Assembly (NCBI GenBank): GCA_016293845.1 | Contig: JAEDDH010000018.1 | Location: 1-64,000 of the forward strand | DNA length: 64,000 bases | Direction of reading: 5' to 3' | Origin: Bacteroidales bacterium | Lineage (GTDB): Bacteria > Bacteroidota > Bacteroidia > Bacteroidales > UBA3824 | Shown here: in pieces, positions 44,192 through 53,465 of the stretch | How positions within the stretch are numbered: position 1 is the first letter of the stretch | Layout: each line of letters starts with the position of its first letter | Translations under genes and position numbers: made by a program | Notes under the pieces: generated by a model | Seen by the model: the letters and a program-made list of their open reading frames with translations, nothing else | Told to the model about the DNA's origin: nothing | The model's database searches: none

Positions 44192-45112
44192 TTAATGCAA
44201 TACGGCACGTTTGAGCAGATATGGCGCAAGTATCTCTTTAAAAGTTTTGGCTATGTCGGCTTCTACGTAATCCATATTGTATATTCCGCAGTGTTGTTTT
44301 AGTCGGTTGCAAAAATCTGACGAAAGCTTTCGGTAGGTTTCTTTGTATTCCAACGGATTGAGGGCTACGGTTTCGCCAGTTTCCATATCCACAAATTTGT
44401 AAGGACGGTTTTCAAAGTTGAATTCAAGCTCTGCACCACGGTTGAGCACATGAAACAGCACCGCATCGTGCTTGGCATGGCGTAGGTGTTGAAGTCCCGC
44501 AAACACCTCTTCTTCGTTTGCATTATCAAACATATCGCTAAATATCAACACCATCGAACGCTTATGGATGCTTTCGGCAATGGTGTGAAGGCATTGCGCT
44601 ATCGAACCCGAAGTTTCGGGCACAATAGGAGAGGAGTGCTCTGCAATTGTTTTTTGAAGTGTAGAAAAAAGCATTTTGGCATGCACTGTCGACACTTTGG
44701 CATCGCTCGAAAAATAGATATTGCGGTCAAAGAGAGTCAACGCCACGGCATCGCGCTGAGTGCGGAGCAAATTGATAATAGCCGAAGCGCACACAGCCGA
44801 AAACTCTAACTTATTGAATTTTGCGCCGTTGCCTTTGTATCGCATTGATGGCGAGGTATCAATAAGTATGTAGCATCGCAAGTTGGTTTCCTCTTCGTAA
44901 CGCTTTACAAAAAGTTTATCGGTGCGGGCAAAGAGTTTCCAATCGATATGGCGTGTGCTTTCGCCCTTGTTGTAAAGGCGGTGCTCGTTAAATTCTGCCG
45001 AAAAACCATGAAACGGGCTCTTATGCAAGCCCGTCATAAAGCCTTCGGTAACGTGAGCTGCCACAAGTTCCAGATTGTTGAGGTCTGCTATGTCGGTCAG
45101 CCGCTGTATCAT
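44192..45112 (-). CDS. DUF58 protein (vWA-like)
   Basis: A 306-residue protein with the DUF58 core HIDWKLFARTDKLFVKRYEEE and a von Willebrand A-like site ILIDTSPSMRY (MIDAS DxSxS). DUF58 proteins usually sit beside a MoxR AAA+ ATPase in aerotolerance or wall-related operons. Here the partner is instead a sigma-54-type AAA+ response regulator overlapping by one base upstream. Role unknown; likely a protein-interaction adaptor. Confidence 0.9.
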   Translation of the reverse strand: MIQRLTDIADLNNLELVAAHVTEGFMTGLHKSPFHGFSAEFNEHRLYNKGESTRHIDWKLFARTDKLFVKRYEEETNLRCYILIDTSPSMRYKGNGAKFNKLEFSAVCASAIINLLRTQRDAVALTLFDRNIYFSSDAKVSTVHAKMLFSTLQKTIAEHSSPIVPETSGSIAQCLHTIAESIHKRSMVLIFSDMFDNANEEEVFAGLQHLRHAKHDAVLFHVLNRGAELEFNFENRPYKFVDMETGETVALNPLEYKETYRKLSSDFCNRLKQHCGIYNMDYVEADIAKTFKEILAPYLLKRAVLH

Positions 45113-46275
45113 TAAGCTAAAGGAGATGCGTATGTAAGAATATCTTTAGCAGTGATTTCGTTGCCACAGAGAATGATGAGGCGTTCGAGCACATTGCGGA
45201 ATTCGCGGATGTTGCCCGTCCATTTGATCTTTTGAAGTTCTTCGATGGCATCGGGTGTAAACACCTTGGGTGCAGAGTAATATTCTCCCGAAATCTGATT
45301 GTTAAAGTAGTCTACCAATAGCGGAATATCTTCCAAACGTTCGTTGAGCGAAGGCATTTGTATGATAATAACGCTTAGGCGGTGATAAAGGTCTTCGCGG
45401 AAACGTCCTGCGGCAATCTCTTCTTTGAGGTTTTTGTTGGTGGCGGCAATTACGCGCACATTGATTTTAATCTCCTTGTCGCTACCCACGCGAAGAATTT
45501 TGTTTTCTTGCAGCACGCGGAGCACTTTGGCTTGAGCGGCAAGACTCATGTCGCCAATTTCGTCGAGGAAGATTGTGCCATTGTCGGCGGCTTCAAACTT
45601 GCCTTTCTGTTGTTTGCTTGCGCCAGTAAACGAACCTTTTTCGTGTCCAAAAAGTTCGCTTTCGATAAGTTCGGAAGGAATGGCGGCGCAGTTAACTTCG
45701 ATAAACGGACCATCTTTGCGGTTGCTTTTTTCGTGAAGCCATCGCGAAACGATTTCTTTTCCTGTTCCGTTTTCGCCTTGTATAAGTACGCGGGCATCGG
45801 TGGGAGCCACACGTTCGATAATTTCTTTGATATGTCGGATGGCAGGAGATTCACCCACCATTTCGTATTTGCGGTTGAGTTTTTGTTTAAGTACTTTGAT
45901 TTCCGCCACGTGGTCAACGCGTTCGGTGGCGTTTTTGATTACCACAAGCAGGCGGTTGAGGTCGAGCGGTTTTTCTATAAAGTCGTAAGCTCCTTTTTTG
46001 ATAGCCTCAACAGCGGTTTCTACAGTGCCGTGTCCCGAGATCATCACTACTGTAACATCAAATTTGCGTGCCACAATTTCTGTCAGCACTTCGATGCCGT
46101 CCATCTTGGGCATCTTGATGTCGCACAATACAATGTCGTACTTGTTGTTAGATAGTTTGTCTAAGCCTTCAAATCCGTCTACTGCTAAATCAACTTCGTG
46201 TCCTTCGTACGACAGAATATCTTTAAGTGTGACTCTGATAGCACGTTCATCGTCTATTATAAGTATTTTTGCCAT
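45112..46275 (-). CDS. NtrC-family response regulator lacking a DNA-binding domain
   Basis: A 387-residue protein: receiver (LIIDDERAIRVTLKDIL, phospho-Asp in LCDIKMPKMDG) and a sigma-54-activating AAA+ domain (GENGTGKEIVSRWLH Walker A, GSFTGA loop in place of GAFTGA, TIFLDEIGDM Walker B, GNIREFRNVLERL sensor II). The chain ends about 25 residues after sensor II, so the usual C-terminal Fis-type helix-turn-helix is absent. It could activate from solution or use a partner. It is the first gene of a pair with the DUF58 protein. Confidence 0.92.
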   Translation of the reverse strand: MAKILIIDDERAIRVTLKDILSYEGHEVDLAVDGFEGLDKLSNNKYDIVLCDIKMPKMDGIEVLTEIVARKFDVTVVMISGHGTVETAVEAIKKGAYDFIEKPLDLNRLLVVIKNATERVDHVAEIKVLKQKLNRKYEMVGESPAIRHIKEIIERVAPTDARVLIQGENGTGKEIVSRWLHEKSNRKDGPFIEVNCAAIPSELIESELFGHEKGSFTGASKQQKGKFEAADNGTIFLDEIGDMSLAAQAKVLRVLQENKILRVGSDKEIKINVRVIAATNKNLKEEIAAGRFREDLYHRLSVIIIQMPSLNERLEDIPLLVDYFNNQISGEYYSAPKVFTPDAIEELQKIKWTGNIREFRNVLERLIILCGNEITAKDILTYASPLA

Positions 46276-46295
46276 AATGTCTATTTTTTTCTTTA

Positions 46296-46329
46296 CAAAT
46301 ATACAACGAATATTGATTCGTAGAACAAA
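46296..46329 (-). promoter_or_regulatory. Promoter of the regulator-DUF58 pair
   Basis: On the minus strand TTTG (46326-46329) and TATATTTG (46296-46303) are separated by 22 bases, at the long end of the accepted spacing. The -7 box lies 20 bases before the ATG. Confidence 0.5.
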
Positions 46330-46372
46330 AAAATTACTTATTTTTACATAATAACATTTATTTTTAATATTT

Positions 46373-47293
46373 ATGGTAAAAATTCATACAGCTGGCGAAA
46401 CAGTTTTCGACATTATTTTTGAAAATGGTGTGCCTACAGGTGGCAATCCGGGTGGTTCGGTGCTCAATTCTTCGGTCTCTTTGGGACGTCTTGGACTTAA
46501 TCCGCGTTTCCTTACCGACTTTTGTAGCGATATGCTCGGCGAAAATATCAAAAGATTTCTTATCGATAATGGGGTAGAACCTCGTTGCGTTATCGACGAC
46601 CACGGAATGAAAACTTCGGTGGCTCTTGCTTTTTTAGACGAGTACAAGAATGCACGTTATCAGTTTTACAAGAGTCGTCCGGGCAAATGCCACGACGAAT
46701 TATTTGTTTCGGACTTTGCCGCAGATGATATTCTTCTTTTTGGTTCGTTTTATGGTATTATGCCCGAAATCCGCAGTGGAATGCGCCGATTGATTAATGA
46801 TGCTATTAATAAAGGTGTGGTAATTGTTTACGACCCCAATTTCCGCGCACCGCATTTGCCCGATTTGCCCAAGGTGATGCCTTTTATCGAAGAAAACATC
46901 AAGGCTGCTTCTATTATCAAGGGCAGCGATGAGGATTTTGCGCTGATTTTTAATGCAAATGATTTTGATTCGGCTTTAAAGGCTTTGCGAAATATCAACC
47001 CAAATGCTACAATATTCTACACAATGGGTGCAAAGGGGTGTAGGTGCAATCATAAAGGCAATGTGGTGGAATGTGCCGCGCCAAAAATTACACCTGTAAG
47101 CACAATAGGCGCCGGCGACAATTTTAACGCAGGTATTGTTTACGGATTGGTAAAGCACAATATCGGCTTAGCAGAATTGCGCAACGGTGTTGATTCTCAA
47201 ATATTGAAAGATATTATGCAAAATGCCACCAAATATGCCCAACAGGTATGTATGAGCACCAGCAATTATATTACAATTTCGGACAAGATATAG
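46373..47293 (+). CDS. PfkB-family sugar kinase
   Basis: A 306-residue ribokinase-fold kinase. The PfkB N-terminal signature appears as GGNPGGSVLNSSVSLGRLG; the C-terminal signature with catalytic Asp is VSTIGAGDNFNAGIVYGL. It looks most like fructokinase or a related carbohydrate kinase, but the substrate cannot be fixed from sequence. No sugar-uptake genes adjoin it. Its end overlaps the convergent PorP/SprF gene by 23 bases. Confidence 0.88.
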   Translation: MVKIHTAGETVFDIIFENGVPTGGNPGGSVLNSSVSLGRLGLNPRFLTDFCSDMLGENIKRFLIDNGVEPRCVIDDHGMKTSVALAFLDEYKNARYQFYKSRPGKCHDELFVSDFAADDILLFGSFYGIMPEIRSGMRRLINDAINKGVVIVYDPNFRAPHLPDLPKVMPFIEENIKAASIIKGSDEDFALIFNANDFDSALKALRNINPNATIFYTMGAKGCRCNHKGNVVECAAPKITPVSTIGAGDNFNAGIVYGLVKHNIGLAELRNGVDSQILKDIMQNATKYAQQVCMSTSNYITISDKI

Positions 47294-48308
47294 CAGCGTG
47301 GCGTTTCTTGGCTTTGGCTTTTGGCTGAAATTCGTACATAACCGAAATTTCGTGAGAGCCGCCAGTGGTAGAGAGAAGCTCGCCAACTGAAAAGTCGTAG
47401 CTGTAACCGATGTGGAGGTCGAAAATCTTGTATCCGAGCAAAAGAATGATAGCATCTAAGTTGCCGTAACTTTCGTTACGTACTGCGATAGGAATACCGC
47501 GTACCCACATACCGAGAGTAAACGGCAATTTGTTCCAATATGCGCCAACGCTCAATTGGTCGGATTGTTTTGAATATTCGTATAATGCTGTTACCGAAAC
47601 GCTTTGCATATCGTCTTTGTTTCTGCGGCCACGACCCGTGGGGGTAGCTCCAATAAAAAACTTAGCACCGCCAAAAGCAGAGATTTTCATATCTTCGCGA
47701 TACGAGTCATCGTTGTAGAGCGAAGCTTTTGGACGGAGAAGATGGTCGACCGAGAGACCGCCCCAGTATTTTTCGCTGTATCCGATACACGACACTTGCA
47801 TATCGGTGTAGGGTTTGTTGGTGCTTGGACCAGCTTCGGCAGTACCATGTTTTACTTCGCCTTTTTCGTCGATCATGTCGCCGAATATAAGTTTTTCAAA
47901 ATCGATGCTTCGTTTGTTGTATTTAAACGAGATACCCGGGCGTACAGTCCAATCGCGCGATACTTTGGTGTACCACGAATAGCAAAGGTCGGCAACAGTG
48001 AGTGCAAGGTTGCCGTCACCAGCCTCGTCGCGCATAAGCATTAATCCAATACCGCTTTTGATTTTGTAGAGGTGCTGGTCGTAACTTGCAGCGTAGGTGT
48101 TGAAAGTGCCTGCTTCGGGCCACTGGTTGCGATAGTTGACTACCACGCGGCTTGCGTCGATGGCTCCTGCGTATGAGGGTGCCAAAAACAGCGGACACGA
48201 ATAAAACTGCGAAAACTGTATTATTTGCGCTTTTGTGTTAGCCGCCGATAGAATCATTATCAGCATAACAGCTAACTTTATCGTTAATGTATCTCTTAAT
48301 TTCAACAT
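47271..48308 (-). CDS. PorP/SprF-family T9SS-associated outer-membrane protein
   Basis: A 345-residue protein with a signal peptide ending NTKAQ and the PorP/SprF opening IIQFSQFYSCPLFLAPSYAGA, then a beta-barrel with VVVNYRNQWP and SYDQHLYKIKSGIGLMLM. Members work with type IX secretion, and with gliding in some Bacteroidota, often delivering specific cargo such as SprB. The usual PorK-L-M-N neighbours are absent, so this is an orphan copy. It ends with a basic tail (KAKAKKRHAA) beyond the last barrel strand. Confidence 0.88.
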   Translation of the reverse strand: MLKLRDTLTIKLAVMLIMILSAANTKAQIIQFSQFYSCPLFLAPSYAGAIDASRVVVNYRNQWPEAGTFNTYAASYDQHLYKIKSGIGLMLMRDEAGDGNLALTVADLCYSWYTKVSRDWTVRPGISFKYNKRSIDFEKLIFGDMIDEKGEVKHGTAEAGPSTNKPYTDMQVSCIGYSEKYWGGLSVDHLLRPKASLYNDDSYREDMKISAFGGAKFFIGATPTGRGRRNKDDMQSVSVTALYEYSKQSDQLSVGAYWNKLPFTLGMWVRGIPIAVRNESYGNLDAIILLLGYKIFDLHIGYSYDFSVGELLSTTGGSHEISVMYEFQPKAKAKKRHAAISCPKL

Positions 48309-48445
48309 AGTCGGTTTTTTTTCTGCCTAAATCATAAACGCAGTTTTTTGTTCCATTATTATAAAAATGTTAAAAAAAACTACCGTGTTTTTTCATTCAC
48401 AAGTTAACAAAAAATCCTCAAATATCGAACCAAGTGATAATGATA

Positions 48446-50341
48446 TTATTGGCATATTTTGGGATTTTTTGAGCACAGCGAGTTCCAAAGATTGTTTATT
48501 TCGCTTGTGGCTGTTTGAATTTCGTCGGCTAAGGTTTCGATTTCGGAGGTTTTAGCTCCGTTGACATCTGTGGCGATAGCGTTTTGTAGATTTTGGCGTA
48601 GTAGTTTTAGTTTTTCAAAATCTTCGTATAAAAATTTAGCGTCGGCAGGTTTGCTGTCGGGATATTCGTCTTCAAAATTTTTGCTGAATGTCTCCTCTTT
48701 TTTCAGTATGTAGAATAGGCTGTCGCGGGCTGAGGCGATGTTGTCGTTGAGGTATTTGATAGCGGTGTTTCGCTTGGTTTGCTCTAATCGGCGCGAATAT
48801 ACGGCAATGGCAGAGTCGGCTTCGGTGCGGCAACGGCGGCAGTATGTGGCGTTTACCGCGTCTTTGAGTTTTTCGCAATATTCGGTGGCTGCAGGCGATG
48901 GCATCATCATTTTTAGGCGGTTGATTTTGCTCGCAAACACTTGTGAATATTGACGTTCTTCTATCTTAGAGATTAGCACGTTGAGTTCTTCAATATCGTT
49001 GACACTTTCACCCGAAGGAAATTTTACGGCGTGGAGGGTGCGCAAAGCTGATTCGTTTTGAGCCGAGTCGGTTTTTTGCGGATGACGGTCGCCATAATCT
49101 GCCATCATTTTAGCAATGTTTTTGATATTTTTGGTGGTGTTGTCGCCGTCTAAGTAAATTTCGGCAGTGCGCATTACGGATTGGTAGATGGGTTTAAACT
49201 CGTTGTTGTATAGCGAGCTTTTGGCAAATTCGCGATTGCGAGCCATGGCAGTATGGCGCATGGTTCGGTAGTCGGAAAGAATGGCAGAGTACATTTTGCC
49301 AAAATCGTCGGTGGTGCGGTTTTTGGCGTTGAGCATATAGTTGTTGATGCTGTTTTTTAGCTGCACAAACTGGGTAAGATATTCCGACAGGCGAGTTTCT
49401 TGCTGATAAATTTCGCTGTTAATAAGTCCGTTTTCGTAGTTTCGTTTGGCTTTTACGTTTCGGGCTTCGATAGATTCGGTGGTGATTTCGTCGCCAATTA
49501 CCGGCTCAGAGATATATTTAGATTTGTAGTTTACCGCTACGATAAATGGGTATTTGTTTTGGTTGATAAGTTGCTGGATAAGGTTTCGGTTTAGCTGAGG
49601 ATTGGCAGCGGTGTCTAAATAAGAGTCGAGACCGCTAAAATCTGCGCCCGAACCTTCGCTCTGCGATGGCAAAAGTGTGTAAACCGATACACCACAGATA
49701 CGTTTGTTGAAATCTTGCTCTTCGTAGAGCCTTACTGTAGAGCTAAAACGGTATTCTTTTATACCGCTTTTGGCTTTGATAAGCGAGCCGAGTTCGCCCA
49801 CAAGGGTTTTGGTGGCAGATAGAGGTGTGGCAAAAGCCGAAATATTGGTAAGCTGCTCTGCCACAAAATCAAACAGACGGTTGGGATTGTCGCCCGTGAT
49901 GATGTCTACATTGATTTCGGCATCAATTTTTCCACCGGCAACCGACGAAAGTGGCAGGTTGTCGATAATGTTTACCGCCTCGTAGTTGGCAGCGGTAAAA
50001 GTGCGCATATCGCCCTGCGAATTATCCACATTAAAATTGTAGATAGGGTAGGTGATACCGGCGAGAGTGTTGCCTTCGATTTTTGCAGTGATTAGGATGT
50101 TTTGAATATCGTCGGGCTTTTTCTTCTTTTTTGGCGAATAGTAGAGCTCTTGTAGCAACGGGCTAAAACTATGTGCATTAAATAGATATAGTTCTGACGA
50201 AAGATAGTGCCATTCGGCGTTGAAATCGTATTTTACGCTTTTGCGGTATTCGGCGCTTGCAGTTACCACATTTTGAGCCATTAGCATACATGGTGTGGCG
50301 GTTAAGAGCGCGGTGGTGATTGTTTTAGTAAATATATTCAT
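48446..50341 (-). CDS. Hypothetical secreted protein
   Basis: A 631-residue protein with a signal peptide ending CMLMAQ. The first roughly 250 residues are mixed alpha/beta (ASAEYRKSVKYDFNAEWHYLSSELYLFN); the rest is strongly helical and charged, probably coiled coil (EYLTQFVQLKNSINNY, ELNVLISKIEERQYSQVF). It includes CRRCRTEADSA with two cysteines. No family is recognised. It is the third gene of a unit with the DUF4105 protein (22-base gap) and a secreted protein. Confidence 0.65.
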   Translation of the reverse strand: MNIFTKTITTALLTATPCMLMAQNVVTASAEYRKSVKYDFNAEWHYLSSELYLFNAHSFSPLLQELYYSPKKKKKPDDIQNILITAKIEGNTLAGITYPIYNFNVDNSQGDMRTFTAANYEAVNIIDNLPLSSVAGGKIDAEINVDIITGDNPNRLFDFVAEQLTNISAFATPLSATKTLVGELGSLIKAKSGIKEYRFSSTVRLYEEQDFNKRICGVSVYTLLPSQSEGSGADFSGLDSYLDTAANPQLNRNLIQQLINQNKYPFIVAVNYKSKYISEPVIGDEITTESIEARNVKAKRNYENGLINSEIYQQETRLSEYLTQFVQLKNSINNYMLNAKNRTTDDFGKMYSAILSDYRTMRHTAMARNREFAKSSLYNNEFKPIYQSVMRTAEIYLDGDNTTKNIKNIAKMMADYGDRHPQKTDSAQNESALRTLHAVKFPSGESVNDIEELNVLISKIEERQYSQVFASKINRLKMMMPSPAATEYCEKLKDAVNATYCRRCRTEADSAIAVYSRRLEQTKRNTAIKYLNDNIASARDSLFYILKKEETFSKNFEDEYPDSKPADAKFLYEDFEKLKLLRQNLQNAIATDVNGAKTSEIETLADEIQTATSEINNLWNSLCSKNPKICQ

Positions 50342-50363
50342 ATATAATATAAGGTGTCTGAAT

Positions 50364-51524
50364 TTAATTCTGTTTTAGTTTAGCGATATATGCAAGGCGC
50401 AGTATAAGAATGCACATAAGCGAATAGTTGCCCACGTCGAACTGTTGGGGCAGCACTGGCGATAGCACCATCACAGCTAATGTAATAACGGCGGCAATAA
50501 GAAAGTATTTTTTCCAAAGTGTTTTTTGACTTTTTACTGCAAAAGCCGCGACAATGTGAGTAGGCAGTGCCCACAGCAGGTTGAGGTTTCCTTTGGTAAC
50601 TGTGTGTTCGGTGCCAAACCACATAAAGAGCAACAACAATCCAAACAAACCCACAATGATGAGCAGTGTGCGGTCGATCCAAGCGCGGTGTTTGTGTTTT
50701 ACAATTTCGTAGTAGGTAGACAATGCCAACAAAGCAAACAGCAGCCAAAAAATCAACGACGGCGAAAGGTAGGTGCAGATGTCGATTTTGTTTGCCGGGT
50801 CGGCTTTGAGCAGCGTGTTGGTTTCGGAAATGAGTGGCTGGTCAACGCCGTTGTGATTGATGGTGGATTTTTGGAGAGTGGTAAACACGTGCTCTGGCAA
50901 AAACATGGCAGTGCGGCTGTCGGCTATGCGGTCAACGGGCAAACCCATAAGCAGGTCTACACCAAAACGAAACCACGGCATTTCGCCAAGGTGCGAATGT
51001 ATCATATCGCGGAAACTCTCGGTATATTCAATCTTAGCAAGGTGAACATCCGATCCGCAGGTGTTTTCTACAATATCGCGTATGCGGGTGGCGCAGTTGT
51101 CTTCGAGAAAATTGTATCGGTAGTATCGGTTTTCTTCAAGGCAGTTCCAATTAAGAAAATCGAAAATAGCCTGACGTTGCTGAGCGTTGAGGTTGAGCAC
51201 CTGCTCTTTGATTTCGCGACCGTCGCGCACATATTCGAGGCAAAAACGTGCATAATCGCTGTACGACACGTGGTAGTTGAGAAAACCGCGCACAAATTTC
51301 AAGTAAAACGATTTTTGCTTGAAGTTAAACATTCCGTAGTTGTACACAAAATCAAAACCACGGTTAACGCTTTTGGCTCTAATGGCGCAATGTCCAAACG
51401 AAGCGTACATCTGGTTGCCGTCGGCACAGGTGAGAACGCTGATTTGAAGGTCGTTGGTGTCGGTTTGCGCAGTTGCGTTGGCAATGGTAAGCCAACAGGT
51501 CAACAATATAAGTATTAGTTTCAT
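50364..51524 (-). CDS. DUF4105 membrane protein (Lnb-like N-terminal domain)
   Basis: A 386-residue protein: signal peptide ending ATAQT, then the DUF4105 domain with SFGHCAIRAKSVNRGFDFVYNYG, FLNYHVSYSDYARF and NFLEDNCATRIRDI, carrying the conserved His and Cys seen in NlpC/P60-like relatives. About four membrane helices follow (from about 250 to the end). Conserved across Bacteroidota; a periplasmic hydrolase or transferase is possible. It is the middle gene of the three-gene operon. Confidence 0.85.
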   Translation of the reverse strand: MKLILILLTCWLTIANATAQTDTNDLQISVLTCADGNQMYASFGHCAIRAKSVNRGFDFVYNYGMFNFKQKSFYLKFVRGFLNYHVSYSDYARFCLEYVRDGREIKEQVLNLNAQQRQAIFDFLNWNCLEENRYYRYNFLEDNCATRIRDIVENTCGSDVHLAKIEYTESFRDMIHSHLGEMPWFRFGVDLLMGLPVDRIADSRTAMFLPEHVFTTLQKSTINHNGVDQPLISETNTLLKADPANKIDICTYLSPSLIFWLLFALLALSTYYEIVKHKHRAWIDRTLLIIVGLFGLLLLFMWFGTEHTVTKGNLNLLWALPTHIVAAFAVKSQKTLWKKYFLIAAVITLAVMVLSPVLPQQFDVGNYSLMCILILRLAYIAKLKQN

Positions 51525-51558
51525 TCAAAATTATTTTACAATTATCTTAAACCCTGTT

Positions 51559-53247
51559 TTATCGCCGTTGAAAAATAGGGCACCTGAGTAGTTGCCTTGC
51601 TGAAGTTTCAATAGTACCACCCACAGTTTCCTGTTTGTTGTTGACCGTAACTCCGGGAATTGTGAAAACAGGGTTATTCATTTCCACATCGGAGGCTCCT
51701 TTATATGTTTTGTCTTTTTTGTAATTAACTTCTTCTTTAACATTATCCGCAATGTTTTTAAGTACAAACGGTGTTATTTTAATATCGTCGTCCGTAATGG
51801 TAACAGGGCTGGTGATAGTATAAGGATAACCTTGTACTGGGGTGCACTCGACTATAAGGCTGCGAGTGCCAGCATCTTTTTCGTTGTATACTACGGATTT
51901 GATTTTAATCTGTGCCGCGACAGCATCGGTGGCTGAGCCTACCGCAACGGAGAGCACATCGTCTTGAGGGGCGAAGCCTAAGAAATCAGTGGTGCCGTCG
52001 TAGGTCTTGGATAAATAATTTTTGTATTTGGCTTTGAAGGCGGTGGCAAAATCGTCGTCTGAGACTGATGGTGATGCTGTTATCTCGCCCTCTTTTTCAA
52101 ACATGATGCTTTTTTGGTATAGATAGTCGGTTTGAGTTGAGCCGAGGCAGAAATTGTGGTCTACCTCGTAGATTACTTTCATATCGTAGTCGTTGCCAGG
52201 GTCGGAAACCTCTTGTTCAAACTTATAATATTTTGCCTCTTTAATAGTTACCTTTACTGTGTATTTTTCAGTATTGTAGGTTAATACTTTTTTGATGCAA
52301 TTAATATCACTATTTCCGTCTTCTATTTTGGTGGATTCTAAGGCTTTTTTTATTAATGATTCGATATATTCTATGTCTTTTTCGGTGAGTTGCATAGGGG
52401 TTATTGTGCCCGAATAGCCATCAAGAATTATTTCATTATCAATAAGGACTTCATAAAAATCAGGATAATCGCTCTGGTTAGTTGGTTTTAGTATCAATTT
52501 TACCTTCTTGTCTTTTCCAATAGAAGCATCTTCGTTATTGTTTTTGTCTAAAAACACAAGCTTGGCTTCAACAGGAATATTGATGGTTTTGTTTTGAGCT
52601 ACTTGAGAAAAGTCGGTCAATAATAGATGATGTCCATTATCGCTGCCATCATAATAATGCTTATCGGTTATATTATCAATATTTAGAGAATAAGCAATAT
52701 GTAGATAGACAACCTCTGGCATGTTTTCTGCCGTATATGAAGCAGAATTGTCGTAAGATTTGGTTAGTATATCTGGTAAAGAAGGTAAAGAATACACAGC
52801 GGCCTGGGTTGGTGTGGAGCTGCCAAATAAATCTGGGTCTTCAAGTTCTATCCCTGTGGGGGGTGTCAAAGTACCCAATGGTGTATCTCCCAATTTAAGT
52901 AACGGTGAAGCATTGTCGGGTATTATTACACGGCTTGTTTCTTTGTTAATTGTAAGAATGTTTAATTGTTCGGAGTTGAAGAAGAACACATTGTCGGCAA
53001 CCTCCACTATTGTGTAAACGGCACCTTCATAAGTTACTGTCTTAGGAAGGTTAATTGTTGAGTTGCAATCAGAACTTTGATACTGTTTTAGCACGGCGGT
53101 GCGGTCGGAATATAAATCACATACAGCGGTGGTTTGTTCCCACTCATTGTCGTATTGGTAACTTTCTTTTACTAAGGTACGTTCTTGCTCCATACCCTCT
53201 GCAGCGCACCAAATCAGCATTGCGGCAAGCAAAAATTTCTTAATCAT
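51559..53247 (-). CDS. Secreted protein with an out-of-frame T9SS-like tail
   Basis: A 562-residue protein starting at ATG 53247, with a signal peptide ending in the WCAAEG region. It has beta-rich domains (INLPKTVTYEGAVYTIVEVAD recalls BspA-type LRR entry; ITSPVTITDDDIKITPFVLKN and TYKGASDVEM recall cell-surface YDG-like repeats). At the 3' end the frame closes with QLLRCPIFQRR, but the next frame reads LQQGNYSGALFFNGDKTG followed by FKIIVK and a stop at 51531-51533, a typical T9SS sorting-domain end. A one-base slip near 51595-51605 explains this. Function unknown. Confidence 0.7.
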   Translation of the reverse strand: MIKKFLLAAMLIWCAAEGMEQERTLVKESYQYDNEWEQTTAVCDLYSDRTAVLKQYQSSDCNSTINLPKTVTYEGAVYTIVEVADNVFFFNSEQLNILTINKETSRVIIPDNASPLLKLGDTPLGTLTPPTGIELEDPDLFGSSTPTQAAVYSLPSLPDILTKSYDNSASYTAENMPEVVYLHIAYSLNIDNITDKHYYDGSDNGHHLLLTDFSQVAQNKTINIPVEAKLVFLDKNNNEDASIGKDKKVKLILKPTNQSDYPDFYEVLIDNEIILDGYSGTITPMQLTEKDIEYIESLIKKALESTKIEDGNSDINCIKKVLTYNTEKYTVKVTIKEAKYYKFEQEVSDPGNDYDMKVIYEVDHNFCLGSTQTDYLYQKSIMFEKEGEITASPSVSDDDFATAFKAKYKNYLSKTYDGTTDFLGFAPQDDVLSVAVGSATDAVAAQIKIKSVVYNEKDAGTRSLIVECTPVQGYPYTITSPVTITDDDIKITPFVLKNIADNVKEEVNYKKDKTYKGASDVEMNNPVFTIPGVTVNNKQETVGGTIETSARQLLRCPIFQRR

Positions 53248-53291
53248 GTTTTGAGTTAATTTCAAGATTCTTCTACCTTGATTTAATAGTG

Positions 53292-53323
53292 CAAATGTAG
53301 TGCAAATAATTGTGTTGCCCAAA
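53292..53323 (-). promoter_or_regulatory. Promoter of the 53247-48446 operon
   Basis: On the minus strand TTTG (53320-53323) and TACATTTG (53292-53299) are separated by exactly 20 bases, a full consensus match, about 45 bases ahead of the ATG. Confidence 0.75.
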
Positions 53324-53465
53324 GAAAAACGTTTTTTTTTGCAGAGTTTGATAAGTTATACCTTGCGCACATATTTTCTCTCACTTTTTTTTTGTGTTGT
53401 TGCATTGTCACCTAATTATCTTGAAAAACACATCAACGCGTTAATAATTGTTAAATAGATATATT

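Noticed and set aside
50526..51518. A 330-codon plus-strand frame opposite the DUF4105 gene
   Set aside because: The minus-strand DUF4105 protein is clearly real; the opposite translation has no recognisable motif.
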